43,226 nt of DNA, taken from contig DUOS01000069.1 in assembly GCA_012838745.1 (NCBI GenBank), forward strand, positions 1 to 43,226, written 5' to 3'. A program made the translations under genes and the position numbers. Numbering within the stretch: position 1 is the first letter of the stretch; every line of letters begins with the position of its first letter. The notes below the pieces were generated by a model. It saw only the letters and a list, made by a program, of their open reading frames with translations. It was not told where the DNA came from and searched no databases. Shown piece by piece: positions 25,371-33,177 of the stretch. The stretch is from Treponema sp. (lineage in GTDB: Bacteria; Spirochaetota; Spirochaetia; Treponematales; Treponemataceae).

Positions 25371-26705
25371 ATGTACACCCCACAGATAGAACCAGTGAGC
25401 ACAATCACCCTCCCCGAACCGAAGGTTAATTTTCTTATTCTTCGAGCGTTTAGAAGTATCATGCGCCCTTTTGCACGTTTTCTCAAATTTGCCGAACCGC
25501 AGATTCTTTTCCCCGAACGCATGGTTGATCAGTGGCATGATTTCAACCAAGGCAAAACGCGTCTTTTACTCGGATTTCGCCATGCCTACGGCGACGACCC
25601 ACAGTTGATGGTGTACACCATTCATAAATCTCTGCCAAAGTATGCACGAAAGATACAACGGCCACTGCGCGCGCTCTCTCATGTACACTTTGTTTACGGC
25701 ACAGAAGTTCCACTGTGGTCTGGAAAGTTTGTTCGTTGGGTTTTGCCCAAGGGAGGAGCCCTACCGGTAAATCATGTCCGTATGGATTCTGTTGGAATGG
25801 GGCGTATACGCAAAACACTTCTGAATGGAGATTTTCCTATTGCCTTAGCTCCAGAAGGTCATGTAACCCATAGTAGCGAAACTGTTGACGATCTTGAAAC
25901 AGGCACTGCGAGATTTTGCTTTTGGTGCTTGGAAGATCTTGCAAAACAAAACCGCAATGAAAAAATGATTTTCTTACCGATATCCCTTCATTACCGTTAC
26001 CACGAAAAATCTCGTTACACTCTTTCTAACATGATTGCCCAGATGGAAAAAGAATGTGCGCTAGAAACTCGTCTACAAACAAGCCGAAAAGATCTCCAAA
26101 TTCCGCAACGTTTACAGCGGCTTGGCTCAAAGATTATAGCCCTGCTTGCAGATTTTTATGCTACAGAAGACCATAGTGGCCCAGAAGCTCAAGCCTCCAT
26201 TCTAGAAGCATCGCTGTGTGCATGCGAGCGCATGTATTCCCTCCCCCACGACGGCACGCCAGCTATGCGTATTTACCGAGTTCGGTCATCAGCCTGGGAT
26301 CGTCTGTTCCGCAGTGATCTAACTACGCTTTCTCCTCTAGAAAAAGAACTTGCCGGTCGTCAATCAGGAGAAGCCTGGTATGCGATGCGCCATTTAGAAA
26401 CATCAGGAATTCTTTATCAAGTAAACCTTACAGAAATACCTGAAACCGCATCACTCGAGCATTATATTGAAATTGCAAACAACTTTTACGACCTTATGGA
26501 ACGGCTCAAAGGTGGAACTCTGCGTAACAGACCAAATTTCTTTAAGAAATACCCAATTATTATTCCGGGAAAACCAGTCGTAATGAACGACTTTCTCGAT
26601 CTCTACCGTAAAAACAAAAAAGCCGCCTTCGAAGAGGCGACTGCTTTATTTCGAGAAAGGTACCTAGACTGTATTGCAGAATACCGGAATATCTTTCCGC
26701 TATAA
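25371..26705 (+). CDS. PlsC-like (LPLAT superfamily) acyltransferase
   Basis: Acyltransferase of 444 aa acting on a glycerolipid or similar acceptor. The catalytic HX4D motif is in LLGFRHAYGDDPQ near residue 65. Block III is FPIALAPEGHVTHSSE near 158-173, with the usual PEG for phosphate binding. GTEVPLWSGKFVRWVLPKGGALPV near 105-130 has the pattern of block II. There is no membrane helix. The C-terminal 200 residues, rich in helices and Tyr/Arg, are not recognised. At 444 aa it is almost twice the length of a plain PlsC, so it may be a spirochaete-type or specialised enzyme. Its end overlaps the convergent AmmeMemoRadiSam radical SAM gene by 6 bp. Confidence 0.75.
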   Translation: MYTPQIEPVSTITLPEPKVNFLILRAFRSIMRPFARFLKFAEPQILFPERMVDQWHDFNQGKTRLLLGFRHAYGDDPQLMVYTIHKSLPKYARKIQRPLRALSHVHFVYGTEVPLWSGKFVRWVLPKGGALPVNHVRMDSVGMGRIRKTLLNGDFPIALAPEGHVTHSSETVDDLETGTARFCFWCLEDLAKQNRNEKMIFLPISLHYRYHEKSRYTLSNMIAQMEKECALETRLQTSRKDLQIPQRLQRLGSKIIALLADFYATEDHSGPEAQASILEASLCACERMYSLPHDGTPAMRIYRVRSSAWDRLFRSDLTTLSPLEKELAGRQSGEAWYAMRHLETSGILYQVNLTEIPETASLEHYIEIANNFYDLMERLKGGTLRNRPNFFKKYPIIIPGKPVVMNDFLDLYRKNKKAAFEEATALFRERYLDCIAEYRNIFPL

Positions 26706-27602
26706 TTGAACGTTTCCAGTATACACGTACTCAAGATGCTTACGGGCTATTTCAGCAAGAGAAAACAACTCGTCAATTGAAATTGATGGTGGTTCGCTCA
26801 TATGAAAATCTGGATGATGGCGAGAAAGATGCAAGGGTATATCTGGCCGTATAGCAGCGAGCCAAGAGGAAATAGAATCAACCTCTTTGGGGTCTGAATT
26901 CCATCCAGGAATAATTAAAGTTGTTACTTCAACATGTGTTTCCTGAGCCGATTGGGCTATAGTTTTTTGGACAGGATCAAGACGAGCTCCACAAAGTTTC
27001 TGGTAATAACTGTTAGAAAAAGCTTTAAGATCTATATTCATCGCATCCACGAGTGGTAGAAGCTCGCCAAGGGGCTGGGTATTTATATACCCGTTAGTTA
27101 CCATAACAGCTGCAAGCCCCTCTGCATGAATTAATTCAAAGGTATCTCGAACAAACTCATAATTAATTGTTGGTTCATTGTAGGTAAAGGCAAGACCACA
27201 ATTCCCTCGTGGAACTGCGCTAATAGCCACATCAGTTATTTCGCGCGGACTCATAGGGCGGGGGAACCCATATTTTTCTGTTGACGAAGCAACAGGTGCA
27301 GAAGTTTGAGAAATATGCCAGTTTTGACAAAAAGAGCACGTCATATTACATCCGTAACCACCTGCCGATAGTATGAGCGAGCCCGGCTTAAAACGAGCAA
27401 GTGGCTTTTTTTCTATTGGATCCAAAGAAAGTGCGGAAACGGTTCCATATTGTTCTGCAACAAGTACTCCATCGCGATTAACACGAACCCCACACTTTCC
27501 AGCGCTTCCCGCTGAGATAACACAATAATGCGGACACAACAAACAGCGTACACTCTTATCACTGCCTATCGTTTCCCAAAAATTGGCGTGATGATATCCC
27601 AT
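26700..27602 (-). CDS. amrS: AmmeMemoRadiSam radical SAM protein
   Basis: Radical SAM enzyme of 300 aa. It starts with a cysteine-rich segment CLLCPHYCVISAGSAGKCGVR at about residues 20-40, related to pyruvate-formate-lyase-activase-like proteins. The cluster motif CNMTCSFCQNW lies near 89-99. The block GLAFTYNEPTINYEFVRDT near 143-161, NIDLKAFSNSYYQKLCG near 195 and VTTLIIPGWNSDPKEV near 228 are characteristic of the AmrS family. It is the last of three genes, and its ATG shares one base with the stop of the AMMECR1 gene (TAATG). The trio is conserved across bacteria and archaea; the reaction is not settled to my knowledge. Confidence 0.92.
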   Translation of the reverse strand: MGYHHANFWETIGSDKSVRCLLCPHYCVISAGSAGKCGVRVNRDGVLVAEQYGTVSALSLDPIEKKPLARFKPGSLILSAGGYGCNMTCSFCQNWHISQTSAPVASSTEKYGFPRPMSPREITDVAISAVPRGNCGLAFTYNEPTINYEFVRDTFELIHAEGLAAVMVTNGYINTQPLGELLPLVDAMNIDLKAFSNSYYQKLCGARLDPVQKTIAQSAQETHVEVTTLIIPGWNSDPKEVDSISSWLAAIRPDIPLHLSRHHPDFHMSEPPSISIDELFSLAEIARKHLEYVYTGNVQL

Positions 27603-28126
27603 TATGTGTATCGAGTTACCGTAAAGCGCTGAATCTCGTATTTATCAGTTGATTCAATTCCTCCCTTTCTGCGGGCAATAGCCATTTGATCATACACAGA
27701 CTCAACACCCTCAAGGTCGGGTAACAACAACCCTCGTCGAACACCGCTGGTTATAATAACACCGTATTTTTTAGGATCAAGATCATCTGGAGACTCAATA
27801 GTTTCTGGCTTCGATAGTATATCAACGCTAATTTCTACAGTATCCAATTCATTAGCACGTACCGCATCAAACCGAGGATCCTGTGAACATGCACTAATAG
27901 CATTCGCTACTATTTCTGCAGTAACTGTTTTTTTTGTGGGCAAAATAGTTCCAATACATCCACGTAAAACTCCATGAGCATGTAAAGAAACAAAACATCC
28001 AGCAGGATCATTTTCAAATACCGGTAGTTCTTGTGGAGAAACGACTTTATCATCTCGCAAATATACTTCAATGGCCTTGCGAGCAATACTCACAGGTATG
28101 CTTTCATTTCCTTTATTTTGATTCAT
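27602..28126 (-). CDS. amrA: AMMECR1-domain protein (AmmeMemoRadiSam protein A)
   Basis: Protein of 174 aa made up of one AMMECR1 domain. The hallmark is HAHGVLRGCIGTILP near residues 54-68, with the invariant LRGCIG. ISACSQDPRFDAVRANELDTVEISVDILSKPE and GVIITSGVRRGLLLPDLEGVESVYDQMAIARRKGG follow as in human AMMECR1. I set the start at the ATG ending at 28126, because GGAGG lies 5 nt upstream. The longer reading from 28276 adds 50 residues that overlap Memo and look like noise. It overlaps the Memo gene by 14 bp and the radical SAM gene by 1 bp, indicating tight coupling. Confidence 0.93.
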   Translation of the reverse strand: MNQNKGNESIPVSIARKAIEVYLRDDKVVSPQELPVFENDPAGCFVSLHAHGVLRGCIGTILPTKKTVTAEIVANAISACSQDPRFDAVRANELDTVEISVDILSKPETIESPDDLDPKKYGVIITSGVRRGLLLPDLEGVESVYDQMAIARRKGGIESTDKYEIQRFTVTRYT

Positions 28127-28976
28127 GAGAACCTCCTTCAGGGTATGAATCCAGACCGGCCACACAGTAACCGATCCCGAATGGCGCCTCGTAAGAATAC
28201 AAAGTACAAACAGGGTTTTTAAAAATAGCAGAGAGAATAACAAGCGAAGCGTAGCCGCATTCACCAGCACGCACACGAAGAGCAGTATCGATTGAACGAA
28301 GTGCCGTGATATCTGAGTTTTCTAGCGAATTACATACTTTTTGATCAAAAAGCGCACCCTCAGGAACCACTCCGTAAGGGCTTTCTTTGTTTACTCGATG
28401 AGACATATCACCGCTCGCGATTACACACACAGAGCGATTGCTTTCGCGTGCCGCCTCGGCAATACACTCACCAATGAGTACAAGGGTTTTAGCATCCATA
28501 TTTGGTGAAGAAAGCGCCACAAGAGGTACTTTCGGCAGTTTTTTTTGGAGAAAATACAGAGGAACTAAAACTCCATGATCAAGATTTTGGTCTAAACCCA
28601 TACGGGCTAGTTGAGCTTCAGGGAGTGTTCCTGCAAAAATAGAAGCGCCCTGCAACTGCGAAAAAAGAGCATCTCTGAGAACTGTATCTTGCACCGCTGA
28701 TAGAGTTAACTCTGGCGAACCAAAACGAGCAAAGGATCCGGTAAGTATTGGGGAATCATACATATATAAAAAATCAGAAAATAAAGGGGCATGGGGCGAT
28801 AGTATTATAATCGCCTCGGGCGAGAGTTCTGCTACCATTTCTGCTACATGAATACATGCTGCTCCGGTTTTTCCTGCATCTCGTTCGCGGCCTCTTCCAA
28901 TTTCTGGAATTAGCACTGGCGGGTGTGGCAAGAGGAATCCAGAGCGAACACCTATTCCTTCTTTTTGCCGTGCCAT
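28113..28976 (-). CDS. amrB: Memo-family protein (AmmeMemoRadiSam protein B)
   Basis: Protein of 287 aa with the LigB-like (class III extradiol dioxygenase) fold. SGFLLPHPPVLIPEIGRGRE near residue 11-30 and IILSPHAPLFSDFL near 57-70 supply the first metal-site histidines. VALSSPNMDAKTLVLIGECIAEAA and CVIASGDMSHRVNKESPYG near 155-195 supply the third. In human MEMO1 this site is conserved though dioxygenase activity is not established. I choose the second ATG (28976), because the first, at 28985, overlaps a perfect TATAAT box. The gene heads the operon amrB-amrA-amrS. Confidence 0.9.
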   Translation of the reverse strand: MARQKEGIGVRSGFLLPHPPVLIPEIGRGRERDAGKTGAACIHVAEMVAELSPEAIIILSPHAPLFSDFLYMYDSPILTGSFARFGSPELTLSAVQDTVLRDALFSQLQGASIFAGTLPEAQLARMGLDQNLDHGVLVPLYFLQKKLPKVPLVALSSPNMDAKTLVLIGECIAEAARESNRSVCVIASGDMSHRVNKESPYGVVPEGALFDQKVCNSLENSDITALRSIDTALRVRAGECGYASLVILSAIFKNPVCTLYSYEAPFGIGYCVAGLDSYPEGGSHESK

Positions 28977-28983
28977 ACTAATC

Positions 28984-29011
28984 ATTATAGGGGCAATCTT
29001 CCTATAATCAA
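28984..29011 (-). promoter_or_regulatory. Candidate leaderless promoter of the AmmeMemoRadiSam operon
   Basis: Minus strand: TTGATT (29011-29006), 16 bp, TATAAT (28989-28984), 7 nt, ATG at 28976. The -10 is a perfect match and there is no ribosome site. It decides the start of amrB. Confidence 0.6.
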
Positions 29012-29041
29012 AGTATTTACTTCTTATTTAGCGTTCTAAGC

Positions 29042-29081
29042 GACAATTGATTAGGTTTTACATGACAATTTATCTAAAACC
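29042..29081. promoter_or_regulatory. Direct and inverted repeats over the diguanylate cyclase promoter
   Basis: GACAATT occurs at 29042-29048 and 29064-29070, 22 bp apart (two helical turns). GGTTTTA (29054-29060) and TAAAACC (29075-29081) form a perfect inverted repeat around the -35. This could be a regulator site. The factor is unknown. Confidence 0.4.
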
Positions 29082-29090
29082 CCATATAAT
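29062..29090 (+). promoter_or_regulatory. Candidate leaderless promoter of the diguanylate cyclase gene
   Basis: ATGACA (29062-29067, 5 of 6), 17 bp, TATAAT (29085-29090, perfect), 8 nt, ATG at 29099. There is no Shine-Dalgarno sequence. This is one of the best sigma70-type promoters in the window. Confidence 0.65.
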
Positions 29091-29098
29091 TACTAATC

Positions 29099-30214
29099 AT
29101 GCAACTTTCAGCTGATGTACTCGCACAATTTAATCATCTTGAACGTTCCGGAGCACTAGATACCCTAGATGATCTCCGAAAAGAAAACCGTTCACTAGAA
29201 CGCATAATTACGGATGCGACCTTGCTTGTTTCCTACACAGATGTTGAATCAATGCTCGGGTTTATTATTTCTCAGCTCCTAGATTATTTTATTCCTCGAT
29301 TTTTAGTATTTATTGTCCACCCGCCCCGAGGAAAAGAAATCCGACAGTTTAGCTACCGTAATCTTAAAAAAAGCGACGACACTATTAAAGAAGAATATTA
29401 TGAAATTCTAAAAGATTACTTTGTTAAAAATCAAAACAGCGTTTCCTTTAGCGAGTTAGAAAAAACGCTGAGTGAAGATACTTTTGGCCAAGATTTCAAG
29501 CAGTTTGAACCAGAAATAATTTTCCCCATGTTTGGAATTGGCGGCTTGTATGGAGTAGCAATCCTTGGAAACAAAATTGTTGATCATAAATACACAGAAC
29601 AAGAAAGAAAATATATTGACCAAATGATCCGATTCCTTTCGGTAAGTATGCAAAACGGCCTACACTACGAAAGTTCTATAACTGACCCTAAGACTGGATT
29701 ATATACCCACGACTATTTTATGCATCGTCTCGAAGAAACCATAGCCCACAATCGGCGCCATGGCACACGCTCTGGAATTCTCATGCTTGATGTTGATAAT
29801 TTTAAACGATTTAACGACACATGGGGCCATGTAACTGGAGATGAAGTACTGCTCGGTCTTTCTCGTGAACTTATGAAAACCATACGAGCAGAAGACTGCG
29901 CTGCACGCTTCGGCGGCGAGGAATTTTCTGTTCTTGTGGCAGAATCCACTCCCGAGACTCTCTTTCACGTTGCGGAACGAATACGAAAGGCAATAGAAGG
30001 GATGTGTCTTACCTGTGGAGAGCATAAGCTCTCGGTTACAGTGAGCATTGGAGCGAGAATGGTAGACGGAATGCACGGTATAACGCCCATGATTCATATT
30101 GGAGACGCAGACAAAGCTCTGTATCGCTCTAAAGCTAACGGAAGGAACTGTTCAACTATGTATGTTCAGGGATTGCTTGAACGCGCATTTATTCTTAGAA
30201 ATACCTGCGAATAA
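29099..30214 (+). CDS. Diguanylate cyclase with GAF-like sensor domain
   Basis: Makes cyclic di-GMP; 371 aa, soluble. Residues about 40-185 form a GAF-like sensor (LEIRRFSYRN...IIFPMFGIGGLYGVAILGNKIVDHKYTEQERKYIDQMIRFLSVSMQN). The GGDEF domain starts with DPKTGLYTHDYFMHRLEE near 198 and has DVDNFKRFNDTWGHVTGDEVL near 223-243, then the active-site GGEEF near residue 271. An RAED sequence five residues ahead of GGEEF is a good inhibitory I-site, so product feedback is expected. There are no membrane helices or EAL domain. Ligand of the sensor is unknown. It stands alone, ends 3 nt from the convergent ffh, and has an unusual repeat-rich promoter. Confidence 0.92.
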   Translation: MQLSADVLAQFNHLERSGALDTLDDLRKENRSLERIITDATLLVSYTDVESMLGFIISQLLDYFIPRFLVFIVHPPRGKEIRQFSYRNLKKSDDTIKEEYYEILKDYFVKNQNSVSFSELEKTLSEDTFGQDFKQFEPEIIFPMFGIGGLYGVAILGNKIVDHKYTEQERKYIDQMIRFLSVSMQNGLHYESSITDPKTGLYTHDYFMHRLEETIAHNRRHGTRSGILMLDVDNFKRFNDTWGHVTGDEVLLGLSRELMKTIRAEDCAARFGGEEFSVLVAESTPETLFHVAERIRKAIEGMCLTCGEHKLSVTVSIGARMVDGMHGITPMIHIGDADKALYRSKANGRNCSTMYVQGLLERAFILRNTCE

Positions 30215-30217
30215 CAT

Positions 30218-31552
30218 TTAGAAACCAAGACCGCCCATACCCATCATCTTTGCAGCCATTCCCTTGTTTTTTGACATCTTACGCATAGTTTGTCGTGTTT
30301 TTACGAATTGCTTAATCAGCTTATTTACTTCACCTACCGAGGTTCCCGAACCGCGAGCGATACGCTTACGGCGAGAAGGTCCAATTATCAAATGGTTACC
30401 ACGCTCCTTTTTCGACATGGACTGGATAATTGCTTTTTGCGATTTGAGTGCTGAAGTATCAAGATCCTCTTCATTTATTTGCCCAGCCATACCAGGAATC
30501 ATATCGAGCATAGACTGAATAGAACCCATTTTATCGACCCGTTCTAGTTGGTCGAGCATATCTTGTAGGTCAAAGGTTTCCTTTGCCATTTTCTTTTGAA
30601 GCTCAGCAGCTTCTTTAACATCAATGGTTTCCTGAGCCTTTTCTACAAGACTGACGATGTCGCCCATGCCGAGAATACGGCCAGCAAGACGGTCGGGGTA
30701 AAAAGGTTCAAGGTCGTCAATATTCTCACCCACACCAATAAACAAGATGGGTTTTCCGGTGATACTGCGCAGAGAAAGAGCTGCACCACCCCGTGCATCA
30801 GAATCAAACTTAGTAAGAATAATACCAGTAAGACCAACTTTTTCATCAAAGGTTTTCGCTATATCAACCGCATTTTGACCAGTCATGGCGTCGGCAACAA
30901 GTACCGTCTCAACGGGAGAAAGTGCTTTTTGTATCGCTACAATTTCTCCTACCATAGCTTCATCAATTTGGAGGCGACCTGCCGTATCAACAATTAACGT
31001 ATCAAAGCCGTTCTTTTTTGCATGAACTAGGGCGTTTTTTGCTACTTTAAGCGCATCACGGGATTCTTCGCGGTATACAGAAACACCAATTTTTTCACCA
31101 AGAACACAGAGCTGTTCGATAGCAGCCGGGCGCACGAGATCACAGGCAGCTAAAAGCGGTTTACGCCCTTCGCGCAAAAGGCGTGCGGCAAGTTTCGCCG
31201 CACTGGTAGTTTTTCCTGAACCTTGTAGTCCTAAAAAAAGAATAACCGACTGAGTATCAGGACCTTTTAAGCGCAATTCTTGCCGCTCGTCTCCAAGCAA
31301 GGCAACAATTCTATCATGTACAATCTTTATAAATTGCTGCCCCGGATCAACGGCACGAAGAACTTTTTCACCTTTTGCTTCTTCAATAGTAGCGTTAACA
31401 AAACGACGCACTACCCGAAGGTTTACGTCTGCTTCGAGCAAGGCTATCTTTATTTCTTCTACGGCATCTTCAATGTTCTTTTCAGAAATCTGGGATTTTC
31501 CGCCGATACGGCGAACGATATCGCTAAAGGTTCCAGTCAGTTTTTCAAGCAT
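30218..31552 (-). CDS. ffh: Signal recognition particle protein
   Basis: SRP GTPase that targets membrane proteins with 4.5S RNA and FtsY; 444 aa, normal. The N domain is followed by the G domain with G1 LGLQGSGKTTSAAKLA near residue 107, the DTAGRLQIDEAMVGE G3 block near 189, and TKFDSDARGGAALSL near 247. The M domain begins near 300 and has the methionine-rich stretch ending MRKMSKNKGMAAKMMGMGG, with IGPSRRKRIARGSGTSVGEVNKLIKQF for RNA binding. The ATG overlaps the gpsA stop by one base (TAATG). GGAG lies about 13 nt upstream. It is the third gene of ndk-gpsA-ffh. Confidence 0.97.
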   Translation of the reverse strand: MLEKLTGTFSDIVRRIGGKSQISEKNIEDAVEEIKIALLEADVNLRVVRRFVNATIEEAKGEKVLRAVDPGQQFIKIVHDRIVALLGDERQELRLKGPDTQSVILFLGLQGSGKTTSAAKLAARLLREGRKPLLAACDLVRPAAIEQLCVLGEKIGVSVYREESRDALKVAKNALVHAKKNGFDTLIVDTAGRLQIDEAMVGEIVAIQKALSPVETVLVADAMTGQNAVDIAKTFDEKVGLTGIILTKFDSDARGGAALSLRSITGKPILFIGVGENIDDLEPFYPDRLAGRILGMGDIVSLVEKAQETIDVKEAAELQKKMAKETFDLQDMLDQLERVDKMGSIQSMLDMIPGMAGQINEEDLDTSALKSQKAIIQSMSKKERGNHLIIGPSRRKRIARGSGTSVGEVNKLIKQFVKTRQTMRKMSKNKGMAAKMMGMGGLGF

Positions 31553-32610
31553 TATAAAGTACGATCTCCATCTAGCAGTTGTTCAATGAATTGTACAGGA
31601 TCATTTTCCTTATTTAAAATGGTAAAAAGACCATTACAGATGGGAAGCTTTAAATTTTGTAGAAGGGAAAGCTCGTGTACATATTTACAGGCTACGGCAC
31701 CTTCTGGCAAATAACCTATTTCAGTTATCCGCGATAAAAGATCATCGAGGCTACTGAACTTAGCCAAAATATCCTTTTTAATAATATCTTGGCCAAAACG
31801 GCGATTTCGCCCGTATTTACTGCGGCAGGTTACATCGAGGTCCCCTACTCCAGCAATAGAAGTAAAGGTTTCTTGATGAGTTGCCCCCATTGCACGGCCA
31901 ATCGTTTGGATTTCGTTGAGCCCAGCTGCAAGAAGCAACGACTCGGTATTGTCACCAAAAGAATTAGAGTTTTCTGCAATCGCATCAAGCACACCAAAGG
32001 CAACAGCAATTACGTTTTTTGCCGCAGCACAAACTTGAACACCTATTACATCAAGACTCGAGAAGACAAGTAAACTTCTCGAGCGAAGTAATTCACGGAA
32101 TCTAATAGAGTTCATGGGGTTTTCGCTCGCCGCAATGAGACCAGTAAGTTTACCTATTGCTACTTCTTCTGCATGGCTCGGACCCGCTATATAAACAAGG
32201 GACTTGTTATATACAGGTGGCAAAAATGATTCAAGCGTTTCAAGTACTAACCGTGGGCCTGAATCAGAAGGAATAAATCCCTTTGTAAGAACGCCAATAG
32301 CAGTAGTTCCGCTCTTAAGAGAAGGTATGTCACAAATATCGCTAACAGTCGATTCAAGATATATTGAAGGGCTGGCAATAATGATAAAGTTCTTATCACT
32401 TGCCACCTTCCTTTTATCAAGAGATGCTACGAGATTTTTCGGAGTTGTGTGCCCAGGAAGATACCGTGTGTTTTCATGGTGGATATTTATAGATTCCACA
32501 ACATCTGGCTCAATTGCCCAAAGTTCAACATCATGCCCGGATCGTGCTAGCGAAAGAGCAAGCGCGGTTCCCCATGCACCTGCACCAAGAATACCTATAG
32601 AATGTTTCAT
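31552..32610 (-). CDS. gpsA: NAD(P)-dependent glycerol-3-phosphate dehydrogenase
   Basis: Makes sn-glycerol-3-phosphate for phospholipids; 352 aa. The Rossmann motif GILGAGAWGTALALSLARSGHDVELW is at residues 6-31. VYIAGPSHAEEVAIGKLTGLIAAS lies near 142-165, with VCAAAKNVIAVAFGVLDAI near 193 carrying the catalytic Lys, and GVGDLDVTCRSKYGRNRRFG near 255-274. The start has AAGGAGA 6 nt upstream and is 33 nt after the ndk stop, so ndk-gpsA-ffh read as one unit. The length is a little above the 330-340 aa common in other bacteria. Confidence 0.95.
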   Translation of the reverse strand: MKHSIGILGAGAWGTALALSLARSGHDVELWAIEPDVVESINIHHENTRYLPGHTTPKNLVASLDKRKVASDKNFIIIASPSIYLESTVSDICDIPSLKSGTTAIGVLTKGFIPSDSGPRLVLETLESFLPPVYNKSLVYIAGPSHAEEVAIGKLTGLIAASENPMNSIRFRELLRSRSLLVFSSLDVIGVQVCAAAKNVIAVAFGVLDAIAENSNSFGDNTESLLLAAGLNEIQTIGRAMGATHQETFTSIAGVGDLDVTCRSKYGRNRRFGQDIIKKDILAKFSSLDDLLSRITEIGYLPEGAVACKYVHELSLLQNLKLPICNGLFTILNKENDPVQFIEQLLDGDRTL

Positions 32611-32643
32611 GAATACTATCTCCTTATCGCCAGATCAGCGATA

Positions 32644-33093
32644 TTACATCCACTGCTCGTTTCCATCTTGCCAAGGAACCATTTCATTGGGTTGGAAAAA
32701 GAGTCGTAATTCACGCGCGGCACTTTCAGGCGAATCCGATGAATGAATAATGTTGTGATTTGTATGCAGACAGTAATCACCACGGATGGTACCCGGTAAG
32801 GATTCACATACTGCAGTTGGTCCGCATAGGCGCCGGACAAGCTGAATAGCCTCATCACCTTCAACAGCTATCGCTACTACAGCACCCGAGGTTATATATT
32901 CGATAAGATCATTATAAAAAGATTTTCCCTTATGCTCGGCATAATGGGTTGTTGCCAAAAGAGGCGGAATGACCATAACTTTAAGACCGATAATATTTAG
33001 TCCTTTGCGTTCAAATCGGGATAATACATCTCCGATAATCCTTCGTTGAAGCACTCCTGGCTTCAACATGGCAAAGGTTCTTTGTATTGCCAT
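32644..33093 (-). CDS. ndk: Nucleoside-diphosphate kinase
   Basis: Transfers the gamma-phosphate between nucleoside di- and triphosphates; 149 aa. The start reads IQRTFAMLKPGVLQRRIIGDVLSRFERKGL with the conserved Lys. HYAEHKGKSFYNDLIEYITSGAVVAIAVEGDEAIQLVRRLCGPT spans residues 50-95. The active-site His lies in TNHNIIHSSDSPESAARELRLFF near 112-130, where NxxHxSDSxESA is diagnostic. GGAGG lies 6 nt before the ATG. It heads ndk-gpsA-ffh and has its own promoter-like sequence upstream. Confidence 0.96.
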   Translation of the reverse strand: MAIQRTFAMLKPGVLQRRIIGDVLSRFERKGLNIIGLKVMVIPPLLATTHYAEHKGKSFYNDLIEYITSGAVVAIAVEGDEAIQLVRRLCGPTAVCESLPGTIRGDYCLHTNHNIIHSSDSPESAARELRLFFQPNEMVPWQDGNEQWM

Positions 33094-33120
33094 ACGTTAA
33101 TCCTCCAAACTTGATAACTC

Positions 33121-33149
33121 ATTTTAGTACATTTCGAACATTTTGAGAA
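33121..33149 (-). promoter_or_regulatory. Candidate ndk promoter
   Basis: Minus strand: TTCTCA (33149-33144), 17 bp, TAAAAT (33126-33121). The leader to the ATG at 33093 is about 20 nt and carries GGAGG. Confidence 0.5.
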
Positions 33150-33153
33150 CACT

Positions 33154-33169
33154 CCTAGTAAATACTAGG
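33154..33169. promoter_or_regulatory. 16-bp palindrome between malic enzyme and ndk
   Basis: CCTAGTA-AA-TACTAGG has perfect 7-base arms. It lies 4 bp upstream of the ndk -35 and 8 bp after the malic enzyme stop. An activator site for ndk is possible. Without a T-run it would be a poor terminator. Confidence 0.4.
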
Positions 33170-33177
33170 GTTTTACC

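Noticed and set aside
28127-28276. 50-residue hydrophobic N-terminal extension of the AMMECR1 protein
   Set aside because: It is an out-of-frame reading of the Memo gene. The ATG at 28126 has GGAGG and matches the family start.
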